The notes under the pieces: model-generated
Seen by the model: the letters and a program-made list of their open reading frames with translations, nothing else
The model's database searches: none
What the model was told of the DNA's origin: nothing
NCBI GenBank assembly: GCA_008668235.1
Contig: RQCP01000034.1
Span: 1-21,880 of the forward strand
Origin: Collinsella aerofaciens
GTDB taxonomy: Bacteria > Actinomycetota > Coriobacteriia > Coriobacteriales > Coriobacteriaceae
Direction: 5' to 3'
DNA: 21,880 bases
Part shown: piece by piece, positions 8,777 through 16,951 of the stretch
How the letters are laid out: each line of letters begins with the position of its first letter
Position numbering within the stretch: the stretch's first letter is position 1
Made by a program: the position numbers and the translations under genes

Positions 8777-9678
8777 CGGACCTCATCCCCGTCGCGCCAA
8801 AACGCCAACTTTTCGCGGTTGTCGGCGCTCAAATACACATGTTGCTTGTCAATCGCATCGATCACACGGTGAACCTCGACACCGTTGTGGCGCATCACGG
8901 CCAGCCGCAGGCAAAGCATCCAAACCTCCTGCTCCTCGGGCACGTCGAGCACCAGCTGGTCGGTCACGACCTGCGCCTCGTCGATCTGTCCGACATCGGC
9001 CAGCGCCGTCGCGTATCGAATGCGCAGCTCAAAAGTGTCTTCGCGCTCGCAGCGACGCGCAAGCAGGCGCGCGTACTGTTGGCGCTGAATCTGAGCCACG
9101 CGCCCCTCAGCCAAACCCGAGCCCAAGTATTCACCAAGAAAATCGCAGTATTCGTTGAGGTTTTGCGCACTCGGGTCCGTCTTAAAGGCACGCTCCAGCT
9201 GCTGCAGTTTAAGGTCGGACTCCTTGGAGATCTGCGCCACCGCCGTCGCGGCATAGTGCGCCACCTCAACGTCGTCGTTAAGCTTAGCCGCCTGTAGCTG
9301 CGCCAGGTACGCGTCGGGCTCCTCAGTGAGCATGGAAAGCATTAGACGGCGCCGGTATGCCGGGTCGTTGACGATGAGCGCCTCCTCGAGCGGCACTACG
9401 CCTGCATCGTCCTCACCACTCGGTACCGACATACTGCGATGGAGCTCGTCGTTGAAGCGCAGCGACTCCAGCGCAGACTCTTTCAGTCCCTCGCCAAACA
9501 TCGCGCTGCGGATCGATAACAGAACCACCAGCAACGGGCCCCACAGCGGCACCAGCACTATCACAGCCAGCATGTGCCCGCGCACCGGCAGCAGGCCCAG
9601 CTTCATGAGCGTCCACAGCATCAGGCAAACCAGCGCATGAATCAGCAGCAAGACAGCAGCAACGACAAGCGAGATCAA
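8773..9678 (-). CDS. pelE: PelE-like membrane/TPR protein
   Basis: A 301-residue protein with two N-terminal membrane helices (about 2-27 and 36-57) and a helical cytoplasmic region (about 85-295) that reads as TPR-like repeats, for example AYLAQLQAAKLNDDVEVAHY, YATALADVGQIDEAQVVTDQ and LRLAVMRHNGVEVHRVIDAI. This is the PelE architecture: a scaffold in the PelDEFG synthase complex that bridges the c-di-GMP sensor PelD and the glycosyltransferase. Sequence conservation of PelE is low, so the call leans on topology and its place between pelD and the deacetylase gene. It overlaps both by four bases. Confidence 0.82.
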   Translation of the reverse strand: MISLVVAAVLLLIHALVCLMLWTLMKLGLLPVRGHMLAVIVLVPLWGPLLVVLLSIRSAMFGEGLKESALESLRFNDELHRSMSVPSGEDDAGVVPLEEALIVNDPAYRRRLMLSMLTEEPDAYLAQLQAAKLNDDVEVAHYAATAVAQISKESDLKLQQLERAFKTDPSAQNLNEYCDFLGEYLGSGLAEGRVAQIQRQQYARLLARRCEREDTFELRIRYATALADVGQIDEAQVVTDQLVLDVPEEQEVWMLCLRLAVMRHNGVEVHRVIDAIDKQHVYLSADNREKLAFWRDGDEVR

Positions 9679-11813
9679 GCGGCACCCCCCTCACCGTCAC
9701 CGGTGTAAGAAATGTGCTGCAACAGCTCCACAATGTCCTCGCCGTCGACGGGCTCCACCACAATATGCTTTGCGCTCAGGCGCTCGCGGATAATGGGCAG
9801 ATCGCACGCCTTTGCCTGGCGCATAAGCAGATAGAGCACGTCGCCGTCGACCAAGCCCGCCGCGTCGCTCTCGCGGATTGCCGACCCAATTGCGCCCACC
9901 AGCTCGCCGACAGGCTCCACGCCCGGTACCACGCGCAGGAGCAAAAAACTCCCCATCTTGCTATCTGCCAGCGCCTGCTCCGCCGCGAGCTCTTGGCCAA
10001 AGGCAGCCTGCTTGAGCACGCAAGTACCGTCAACGCAGCGTTTATCCTGCGCCACCGCCTCATAGTCAAAGGCACGGCCCAGCGCGCTTTCGACCAGCCC
10101 GCACAAGATGCGGAACAGGTTTTGATAATAGAGGGTCATTTGGTTTTCGGCCGCACTACGCACAAAGATCAACACGGCGGGTGCCCCGTCGCGCTCGATC
10201 GCGTATCCAAACATGGGAAGCCCCGGCGTCAGCTCGCGGTTCACCCACAGGTTCGAACGACCCCCGTCGCCCAAAAGAGGTGCAAGCTGCTCAAGCGTGA
10301 GCGAGCGTGCGGCATCTTCGGCAATCGCGGGACTTGCTGCCACCAGGCGTGCAAATGCCCCGCCCGAAACATGGTAGATCGCCACCGAATCGTTCTCGAG
10401 GATCTCGCCCAGAAGCTCGCAGCACTTGCGATAGATGTCGCGTGGGTTGAGCATGTCGAGCTCCTGCGTCACCGCAAAGATCTTGCCAAAGCTGTCGTGG
10501 CGACCCACGATCTGGCGCCTGTACGCGCGCTTATCCTCGATCGCGTCGTGGTAGAGCTGCGTAAGGAACGTATTGCGGTTGCGCACGAGCTCGTTTTGAT
10601 AGCGCTCCGCCCTAATGGCTTCGCTGTTGCGCAGCTGCACATAGCCGCACACGGCACCCACAACAAAGTACGCAATAAACGGCAGCCAGTTAGACGGCTC
10701 GTAAAAGAGACCCTGGAAGGTATAGCCATACTGGGTAAAGTAGCTCGCCGCCAGACCAATCGAAGCCAGCAGTGCCGCGACCAAGCCAAAGTCCAAGCCA
10801 TACAGCGTGCCGATCAGCACCACGTAGAGCAAGCGATAATCGAGCACGTTGAGCTGGGCCGATTGGGAGAACAGATGCTCCAGCACCTCGAACAGAACCC
10901 AGGCAGCTGCCGTCTCCAGGCATTTAATAGGCAGCGTGCGCATTTGGATGCGGTCGATGGCGGCGCGCAAGGGGTTGACCTTCTTTGCGCGGCCAGCATC
11001 CCAACGCGCTTGAATGGTCGAAAGATCGCGCAGCAAGTCGTAGCGCTGAAACCAGCCATAACGCACGCGAGCGACGTCGCTGGCGGGCAGGGTGTAGCCG
11101 GCAGAATCGCCATAGGCAACTGAGAGCCCTGGGAACAGCGCCTGAAGTGCCTCACCCACCTCACCCACCGTGTGATGGAAGGTATCGGCTACGTCGAGCG
11201 TCTCAAAGTTACCATTCCAGCTGTCGAAGATACGGCGTACCAGCACCGAAAGCTCATCGGCACACAGCAAGGGAAACGCCGCATCCTGCGCGCCCTGCAG
11301 AGCGGCCGATCCGGTTGAGCATGCGTCGAACATCGGCACCAAAAACGGGTCCTCCAGCGCGGCAGACGCGGTATACAGGAACGGCACGCGCAGGATCTTG
11401 GTCTGAACGCCCTCGCGAGCAGCGTAGTAGCGGCACAGGTCGTTGGCTGCGTGCGCGATAATGCCCTTGCCCGTTCGCCCCGCGGCATCGGCGGCACCCT
11501 CGGCACCCGCGGGCCCCGCCACATACAGCAGTTGGACCCGGCGACCCGAGCACGTACGAAAGACCGAGCGCAGCAGCTCGATATCGCCCACGGTATCGGT
11601 ATGCGGGGTAAGGTAATTAGACAGGTAGACCACGCGGTCGAACTCGTAGGCCTGCTCCAAGTGCTGAAGCAGCTCTTTCCACGAGGCATGGGGCGACGAC
11701 TCATCGCGGCGCGCTTCCGCGGCAGCGACGACCTTAACGTGGTCCCCGGGGAACGCCTTGGCACAAAAGTCATCGTCAACATATGCGGTGTTGCCAACAA
11801 CCAGCACCTCCAT
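9675..11813 (-). CDS. pelD: PelD-like c-di-GMP sensor with N-terminal epimerase-like domain
   Basis: A 712-residue protein, first gene of the Pel operon. Residues 1-230 form an NAD-dependent epimerase/SDR-like domain (MEVLVVGNTA, VVYLSNYLTP, VQLLYVAGP, KILRVPFLY), but the glycine-rich loop and the Tyr-x3-Lys catalytic pair are not evident, so it is probably not an enzyme. Membrane helices lie at about 300-315, 328-342, 344-360 and 376-394. A helical linker and a GAF domain (about 440-580) follow. The C-terminus (about 590-700) is a degenerate GGDEF domain: the active-site loop is DGDVL (656-660), preceded by exactly five residues by RESD (647-650), the RxxD inhibitory-site motif that binds c-di-GMP. 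It should activate Pel synthesis on binding c-di-GMP. Start: ATG 11813 with GGGGAGGAG six bases upstream. Confidence 0.88.
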   Translation of the reverse strand: MEVLVVGNTAYVDDDFCAKAFPGDHVKVVAAAEARRDESSPHASWKELLQHLEQAYEFDRVVYLSNYLTPHTDTVGDIELLRSVFRTCSGRRVQLLYVAGPAGAEGAADAAGRTGKGIIAHAANDLCRYYAAREGVQTKILRVPFLYTASAALEDPFLVPMFDACSTGSAALQGAQDAAFPLLCADELSVLVRRIFDSWNGNFETLDVADTFHHTVGEVGEALQALFPGLSVAYGDSAGYTLPASDVARVRYGWFQRYDLLRDLSTIQARWDAGRAKKVNPLRAAIDRIQMRTLPIKCLETAAAWVLFEVLEHLFSQSAQLNVLDYRLLYVVLIGTLYGLDFGLVAALLASIGLAASYFTQYGYTFQGLFYEPSNWLPFIAYFVVGAVCGYVQLRNSEAIRAERYQNELVRNRNTFLTQLYHDAIEDKRAYRRQIVGRHDSFGKIFAVTQELDMLNPRDIYRKCCELLGEILENDSVAIYHVSGGAFARLVAASPAIAEDAARSLTLEQLAPLLGDGGRSNLWVNRELTPGLPMFGYAIERDGAPAVLIFVRSAAENQMTLYYQNLFRILCGLVESALGRAFDYEAVAQDKRCVDGTCVLKQAAFGQELAAEQALADSKMGSFLLLRVVPGVEPVGELVGAIGSAIRESDAAGLVDGDVLYLLMRQAKACDLPIIRERLSAKHIVVEPVDGEDIVELLQHISYTGDGEGGAA

Positions 11814-11839
11814 GGCGTACTCCTCCCCTAAAATCCACT

Positions 11840-11880
11840 TCTGTCATAGTCAAACATGCGTATTTTACGCTGTCAACGCG
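11840..11880 (-). promoter_or_regulatory. Probable Pel operon promoter region with a dyad
   Basis: On the minus strand a perfect TTGACA (11876-11871) is followed by the dyad GCGTA-AAA-TACGC (11870-11858), which contains TAAAAT. No convincing -10 box sits 16-18 bases from TTGACA, and no good -35 precedes TAAAAT, so the exact promoter is ambiguous. The dyad is a candidate operator for the whole eight-gene operon. Confidence 0.35.
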
Positions 11881-11941
11881 AGCCAAGGCGCCTTTAAGGC
11901 TGTTTTAAGAACTTTTTTAGAGGATGTGGGGACATCGAGAG

Positions 11942-12367
11942 CTAGATAGTGAATCCAATCTGTGGCAGATAAAGTGGCCCCCACACTCCACCAGCTGCGA
12001 CATTTTCAATAAAGCCTCTTGCATAGGAATACAGGTCCTGCATACCGGTGCTAAGTGCTTCTCTGTCAAAAGCATCGTCATCTAAATTCGCAGGAGCGCG
12101 ATATATGCCAGAAACGGATATTTCGGAACGGTAATAATGGCCCTCATCGCCAGGTAAAAGCTCAATAACTAAGTTGAGCTGACGAAACCTGACTCCGTTT
12201 TCGTCCGAGAATGCACTGGTAATAGCATTTCGGACGTTGCATTCAACGTCAGACTTATTGATGCCCTTTTTCGGAGTCACTCCGCCATCAAATGAAAAAC
12301 TGTCCACTTTTCTGGTCACGCACGTAATCAGCGGAGATTCAATGCGTTGCTTCTGTAACGATTCCAT
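11942..12367 (-). CDS. SecB-like chaperone of a toxin-antitoxin-chaperone module
   Basis: A 141-residue protein with the size and end-signature of SecB-family export chaperones. The strand-rich middle is typical (FRQLNLVIELLPG, YYRSEISVSGIYRAP). The C-terminus ARGFIENVAAGGVWGPLYLP aligns with the SecB ending in which a helix is followed by Thr/Ala-x-GG-x-x-P-LxLPP-F. In toxin-antitoxin-chaperone (TAC) systems such a SecB-like protein binds and protects the unstable antitoxin so that it can inhibit the toxin. Here the gene starts at the base directly after the stop of the antitoxin gene (TAG then ATG), with GGAG six bases before the ATG inside the antitoxin coding end. It is third in a toxin-antitoxin-chaperone operon. 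The family call is by eye; a structure search would settle it. Confidence 0.75.
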   Translation of the reverse strand: MESLQKQRIESPLITCVTRKVDSFSFDGGVTPKKGINKSDVECNVRNAITSAFSDENGVRFRQLNLVIELLPGDEGHYYRSEISVSGIYRAPANLDDDAFDREALSTGMQDLYSYARGFIENVAAGGVWGPLYLPQIGFTI

Positions 12368-12880
12368 CTACATCTCCAATCGAAAGGCATTCTCATCTGC
12401 CAAAGGAGTCGAGTCCCTATAAGCTGGAGCCTCTCCTCCTGGTATCACCGAAAACCGCGATGTGTTAAGTCCTGAGGTCGTCTCACCAGAAGAGAGACCC
12501 AGATATTTACGCGCCTCCGGGACATCTCGAATGAGCCTCATAAGATTATTTGCGGTAATAGATTGTTGCGATGCACCGTTCTCCCAACGAGACGCCGTGG
12601 GTTTTGAAACCCCTAATAGCGACTCAAACTCATGCTGAGTCAAACCAAGATCAGAGCGCAAATCCTTTATATCCGAGGGAGATAAAAGTTCATGAGCCTT
12701 AGCATATTGGGAAGCCAGTGCATGGGCAAGCTTAGTCGCCTCTGTAGCAGTCATTTCATCGTTGCCGCACTCGCAAACATAATGCTCAATTCCTTTTACG
12801 GTAATTTTCTCGCCACGGTAAATTTCAGTCATTGGCGCCGTGGTAAATTGCATTTCTTTGCCGCATTCCATGCAACGCAT
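12368..12880 (-). CDS. mqsA: MqsA-family antitoxin with C-terminal tail
   Basis: A 170-residue antitoxin. The N-terminal zinc domain has CMEC (Cys3, Cys6) and CEC (Cys36, Cys38), with the MqsA-like stretch EIYRGEKITVKGI between. Residues 65-125 are an Xre/MqsA helix-turn-helix (LRSDLGLTQHEFESLLGV, then SRWENG) that should bind the operator upstream. E. coli MqsA is 131 residues; this one has about 40 extra residues after the helix-turn-helix (129-170, Ser/Thr/Gly/Pro-rich), which fits the chaperone-addiction tail of TAC antitoxins. I choose ATG 12880 with AAAGGAGG four bases upstream and a 10-base gap after mqsR; a GTG/ATG-type start nine codons earlier (12907) would overlap the toxin gene and has no better site. 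Confidence 0.87.
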   Translation of the reverse strand: MRCMECGKEMQFTTAPMTEIYRGEKITVKGIEHYVCECGNDEMTATEATKLAHALASQYAKAHELLSPSDIKDLRSDLGLTQHEFESLLGVSKPTASRWENGASQQSITANNLMRLIRDVPEARKYLGLSSGETTSGLNTSRFSVIPGGEAPAYRDSTPLADENAFRLEM

Positions 12881-12890
12881 GACTCCTCCT

Positions 12891-13238
12891 TTAATGAATG
12901 TATCCATCGATGTTCGCAGACAAAACGTTTAAATGCGCATTGCCTTCGGAATCAATTGAAAACTTAACGTACCAATCCTCGCATTCAAAACCTCGGCACA
13001 CGTAGACATCTGCGTAAACATCATGCAGAGGTCCATCCATATCGAGCGCGATGGATTTTCTAAAATCGTCAGGCTTCAGATAATCAAATAGGTCAGCAAG
13101 GAAATGATCGATGTCCAAATAACCAAACTGATTCATCAGGTGTCTGCGCACCCTACCATTTACAATCATCTTTCCCGAGCGAGCCAAAGACTTCGCTTCG
13201 TCAAGTGAATATGTCGGTCGGAGCTTGGTTCGATTCAT
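12891..13238 (-). CDS. mqsR: MqsR-family mRNA interferase toxin
   Basis: A 115-residue RelE-fold toxin of the MqsR family, which cleaves mRNA in a ribosome-independent way, typically at GC-containing sites. Seen in the sequence: PTYSLDEAKSLARSGK at the N-terminus, the DFRKSIALD segment (58-66) that matches the DFYKS motif with Lys61, HDVYADVY (72-79), WYVKFSID (89-96) with the conserved Tyr90, and LNVLSAN at the end. It starts at ATG 13238 with AAGGGG five bases upstream; an in-frame GTG at 13244 is less likely. It is the first gene of a three-gene operon with its antitoxin and a SecB-like chaperone. The toxin-first gene order is normal for mqsRA. Confidence 0.87.
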   Translation of the reverse strand: MNRTKLRPTYSLDEAKSLARSGKMIVNGRVRRHLMNQFGYLDIDHFLADLFDYLKPDDFRKSIALDMDGPLHDVYADVYVCRGFECEDWYVKFSIDSEGNAHLNVLSANIDGYIH

Positions 13239-13250
13239 AACCACCCCTTA

Positions 13251-13295
13251 GTTAGCATAATGCTAACTATATTCGTCTTGTTGCCAATTGGCAAC
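13251..13295 (-). promoter_or_regulatory. mqsRA promoter between two perfect palindromes
   Basis: The minus strand carries TTGCCA (13294-13289), a 17-base spacer and TATAGT (13271-13266): a good sigma-70-type promoter. The -35 lies within the perfect 16-bp palindrome GTTGCCAATTGGCAAC (13280-13295). The -10 touches the perfect 17-bp palindrome GTTAGCATAATGCTAAC (13251-13267), just before the ribosome-binding site. These are the expected operators for autorepression by the antitoxin or the toxin-antitoxin complex. Which palindrome is bound cannot be told from sequence. Confidence 0.8.
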
Positions 13296-13348
13296 TCTAT
13301 ATAACGGTCCACGCCAGGCGCATTAACGCCCCTATTTTGCGTCTATCC

Positions 13349-13402
13349 GGAAGTGCGGGGAAAGACGGAGATCTGGGGACCAGACCTCGGTCTTGCCCTT
13401 CC
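13349..13402. repeat. Long imperfect inverted repeat
   Basis: Arms of about 25 bases around a 3-base centre: TCTGG/CCAGA, GAG/CTC, AAGAC/GTCTT, GGG/CCC and GGAA/TTCC pair in order with single-base interruptions. The element lies between the toxin promoter and the nucleotidyltransferase remnant. It looks like an extragenic palindrome or small mobile palindrome; there is no T-run for a terminator. Confidence 0.6.
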
Positions 13403-13421
13403 ACGACCTGCGGTTTTGTCG

Positions 13422-13607
13422 TCACAATACGAGTTGTGCTCGGAGGTTTTCGATTTTTCCCAGCACATCCGAAATGCGAGGCCCTGCAAAGCATGTTCTA
13501 GCAACATTAGCGGCATCCGCGACAACATCCAGTTGTCGCGGAAAGTGCACGACGACTGTATCACTGAGGACATCCTCTTCAACCAGATCAAAAGCGCAGT
13601 TCGTACT
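13422..13607 (-). pseudogene. 61-codon open frame without a proper start, possible gene remnant
   Basis: Directly after the stop of the nucleotidyltransferase on the same strand, an open frame of 61 codons reads with natural protein composition (DLVEEDVLSDTVVV, then VADAANVARTCFAGPRISD, ending ENLRAQLVL) but has no ATG; a GTG sits about 20 codons in. It could be the C-terminal remnant of a deleted gene, for example an effector that once partnered the nucleotidyltransferase. I do not recognise the family. An overlapping 87-codon frame on the plus strand has a less natural composition. Confidence 0.3.
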
Positions 13608-13612
13608 TTAAG

Positions 13613-14797
13613 CTAACTGATAGGAACTTCAATTCTAGATCGTGCTATACAAACGCCGCTCCTAACCGCATAGCACTCAACATAATGTGGGCCAACAAAA
13701 TCAGTCTTCTCATCATGAAAGCCATCTTTATTGCCACGTTGAATTTCGCCTCGGATGCAGTTTCTCTGAAATGCAGCTTCACCGCAGTTGCGAACTTTCC
13801 AGTAAAAAACGCAATCTCTAAAAGAAGCAGCATTGACAACAAAGAAGTGAAGCGAACGCCTTCGTAGCAAGGGACAATGCCTAGACAACATATCCCTAAG
13901 TAATGAGGGTCTAAATCCACGCTGTATAACTTCGCAATCGATATCCATCGAACGACGAATGTCAACCTTAAATATATCCTCGACAAATCGCTCCTCAATG
14001 GCCACGCCATACTTGGAAGCAAATTGGGCTTCTTCACTATCGGAAGAACCATCGACAACAGCGTCGGAGAATGACTTTCCAAATAAATCAATGAGAGCTT
14101 GCTCTTTTTCATCAGAGCTAATGGCATCGATTAGTTTTCCATGAGCTTTCCTGGCTTTGGGCACAAACGCCCCGCCATCATCATTTGTAACCTGCTGGTT
14201 ACTACCCAGGGCATGCCAAAATGATTGTTCGCGATCTTGCTCGGACAGAAATTCAAAGAGATCAGCCAAAAGATCATAAGGTTCACCTGAGCGGTCATCC
14301 TGGTTGTAAAAATTATTAACAAGAGTATCGATGAGCAGTCCCTTGAAATGAAATCCGAGAGTATTTTTCCAAACCCTTAAAGCATTGCAGAGCCTTTTGC
14401 CATCTCCATCGGTCTTTTCAAATAGAGTAGAACAGGCATCTTGCTCAGGAATAGGATCCGTCTTTTTCCAAGACCCACCATCATTTGAATCGGGATATTT
14501 AAACGATCCGTCGTCCTGCTCAAAAGCAGGAACCAAATCAATCGAATAAAACCTATCTGTGAAGTTAATCACTACAGCTTGTCCGTCACCTTTTATGTCA
14601 GTCTTGGGGTAACGGCTTTTAATTGTTTTTTTGACTTCTTGGAGAAGCGCCGACTGCCCATTAGAGTCATAGGCATTGAATCTCGTATAAACCTCCTGCG
14701 GCAGTACAAACAAAAGGTCAAGATCGCTAGTTTCGGAAACAGCAGTTTGCCGACCAACTGATCCAACCACAAGACAATGATCATCGACAGAATCCAA
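13613..14797 (-). pseudogene. SMODS/AGS-C nucleotidyltransferase (CBASS CD-NTase type), 5'-truncated
   Basis: Encodes a CD-NTase-like nucleotidyltransferase that would make cyclic or linear oligonucleotide second messengers in anti-phage signalling. Seen from the TTG at 14797: VVGSVGRQTAVSETSDLDLLF with Gly12-Ser13 and Asp25/Asp27, and YSIDLVPAF with the third acidic residue Asp87, so the catalytic triad is intact. QDDGSFKYPDSNDGGSWK and GFHFKGLLIDTLVNNF are also typical. The C-terminus (about 325-394) is an AGS-C sensor domain: FYWKVRNCGEAA, NCIRGEI, VGPHYVECYAVRSGVCIA, RIEVPI. Family proteins have about 30-40 residues before the G-S motif. Here the frame has no ATG, and upstream codons run into the thrS terminator hairpin and a stop at 14849-14851, so the N-terminus is lost. 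AAAAGG six bases before the TTG might still allow translation. Confidence 0.82.
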
Positions 14798-14816
14798 ATC
14801 GTACCTTTTTGCACAA

Positions 14817-14844
14817 CAAAAAAGCCGCTCTAACCAGCGGCTTT
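14817..14844 (-). terminator. Second terminator downstream of thrS
   Basis: Minus-strand hairpin AAAGCCGCT-GGTTAG-AGCGGCTTT followed by further T's. It is a good intrinsic terminator, standing about 20 bases after the first one. Its 3' side overlaps the open frame upstream of the truncated nucleotidyltransferase, marking the islet junction. The sequence ACAACAAAAAAG (plus strand) occurs beside both terminators, suggesting a duplication or a recombination point. Confidence 0.8.
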
Positions 14845-14858
14845 TCTTCTATAGACAA

Positions 14859-14891
14859 CAAAAAAGGCGACCGCCCGCGAGGACGATCGCC
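14859..14891 (-). terminator. thrS: thrS intrinsic terminator
   Basis: On the minus strand, 25 bases after the thrS stop, an 11-bp stem (GGCGATCGTCC paired with GGGCGGTCGCC, two G-T wobbles, TCGC loop) is followed by TTTTTTGTTG. A textbook Rho-independent terminator. Confidence 0.92.
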
Positions 14892-14916
14892 TTTGTTAAT
14901 TCTTGTATTGTTTGTG

Positions 14917-16677
<1,761 letters not shown>

Positions 16678-16704
16678 GGGTATGTTTTCTCCTCTCGGAT
16701 GCCT

Positions 16705-16775
16705 GATGCAAGTGCGTGCGATGCGCTCGGCGTTTTTGACTTGCATCATTATAGGCAGGTTGCCTTGGTATACAA
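16705..16775 (-). promoter_or_regulatory. thrS: thrS promoter and leader hairpin
   Basis: On the minus strand TTGTAT (16775-16770), a 16-base spacer and a consensus TATAAT (16753-16748) form a clear promoter. The transcript should begin near 16742-16745. There, GATGCAAGT (16747-16739) pairs perfectly with ACTTGCATC (16713-16705), a 9-bp stem closing a 25-base loop, about 28 bases before the ATG. The leader is only about 65 bases, too short for a T-box. It may be a translation operator or an RNA-stabilising hairpin. Confidence 0.75.
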
Positions 16776-16776
16776 G

Positions 16777-16807
16777 CGCCCGCCGCACCTTAATGGCACG
16801 GCGGGCG
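16777..16807. terminator. GC-rich hairpin between zinc-ribbon gene and thrS
   Basis: A perfect 9-bp stem CGCCCGCCG (16777-16785) and CGGCGGGCG (16799-16807), directly upstream of the thrS -35 box. ATTTTCT follows it on the plus strand; CTTGTA follows on the minus strand. It probably separates the zinc-ribbon transcript from thrS, but the poor T-run on the minus side lowers confidence. Confidence 0.5.
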
Positions 16808-16862
16808 ATTTTCTACGCATGCTTCATCGTGTGGGGGCGGGGCTGCGGGGCGCGCGTGCGGC

Positions 16863-16920
16863 TTGCGCGGGATGCGCGATGCCCTTGGCGTGGGGCAGTT
16901 GCGCGGGATGCGCGGTGCCC
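16863..16920. repeat. Short direct repeat, period 36
   Basis: A 22-base segment beginning TTGCGCGGGATGCGCG occurs at 16863-16884 and 16899-16920 with one mismatch. It lies in the GC-rich gap between the zinc-ribbon gene and thrS. Period 36 is a multiple of three, so it may be decayed coding sequence, but no convincing frame covers it. Confidence 0.5.
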
Positions 16921-16951
16921 GTGGCTTGCGGCCGGCCCGGCGATGGATGCG

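Noticed and set aside
11881..11921. Plus-strand terminator AGCC-AAGG...CCTT-GGCT with T-rich tail
   Set aside because: No plus-strand gene reads into it; both neighbours are on the minus strand, so the shape is probably incidental.
11933..11946. GATGT-GGGG-ACATC dyad as terminator of the TAC operon
   Set aside because: It overlaps the chaperone gene's stop region and has no T-run on the minus strand.
13353..13616. 87-codon plus-strand frame
   Set aside because: GTG start inside the long palindrome, no ribosome-binding site, cysteine-rich unnatural composition; the opposite strand reads better.
16678..16775. T-box riboswitch upstream of thrS
   Set aside because: The predicted leader is only about 65 bases and has no antiterminator/terminator pair or T-box consensus.
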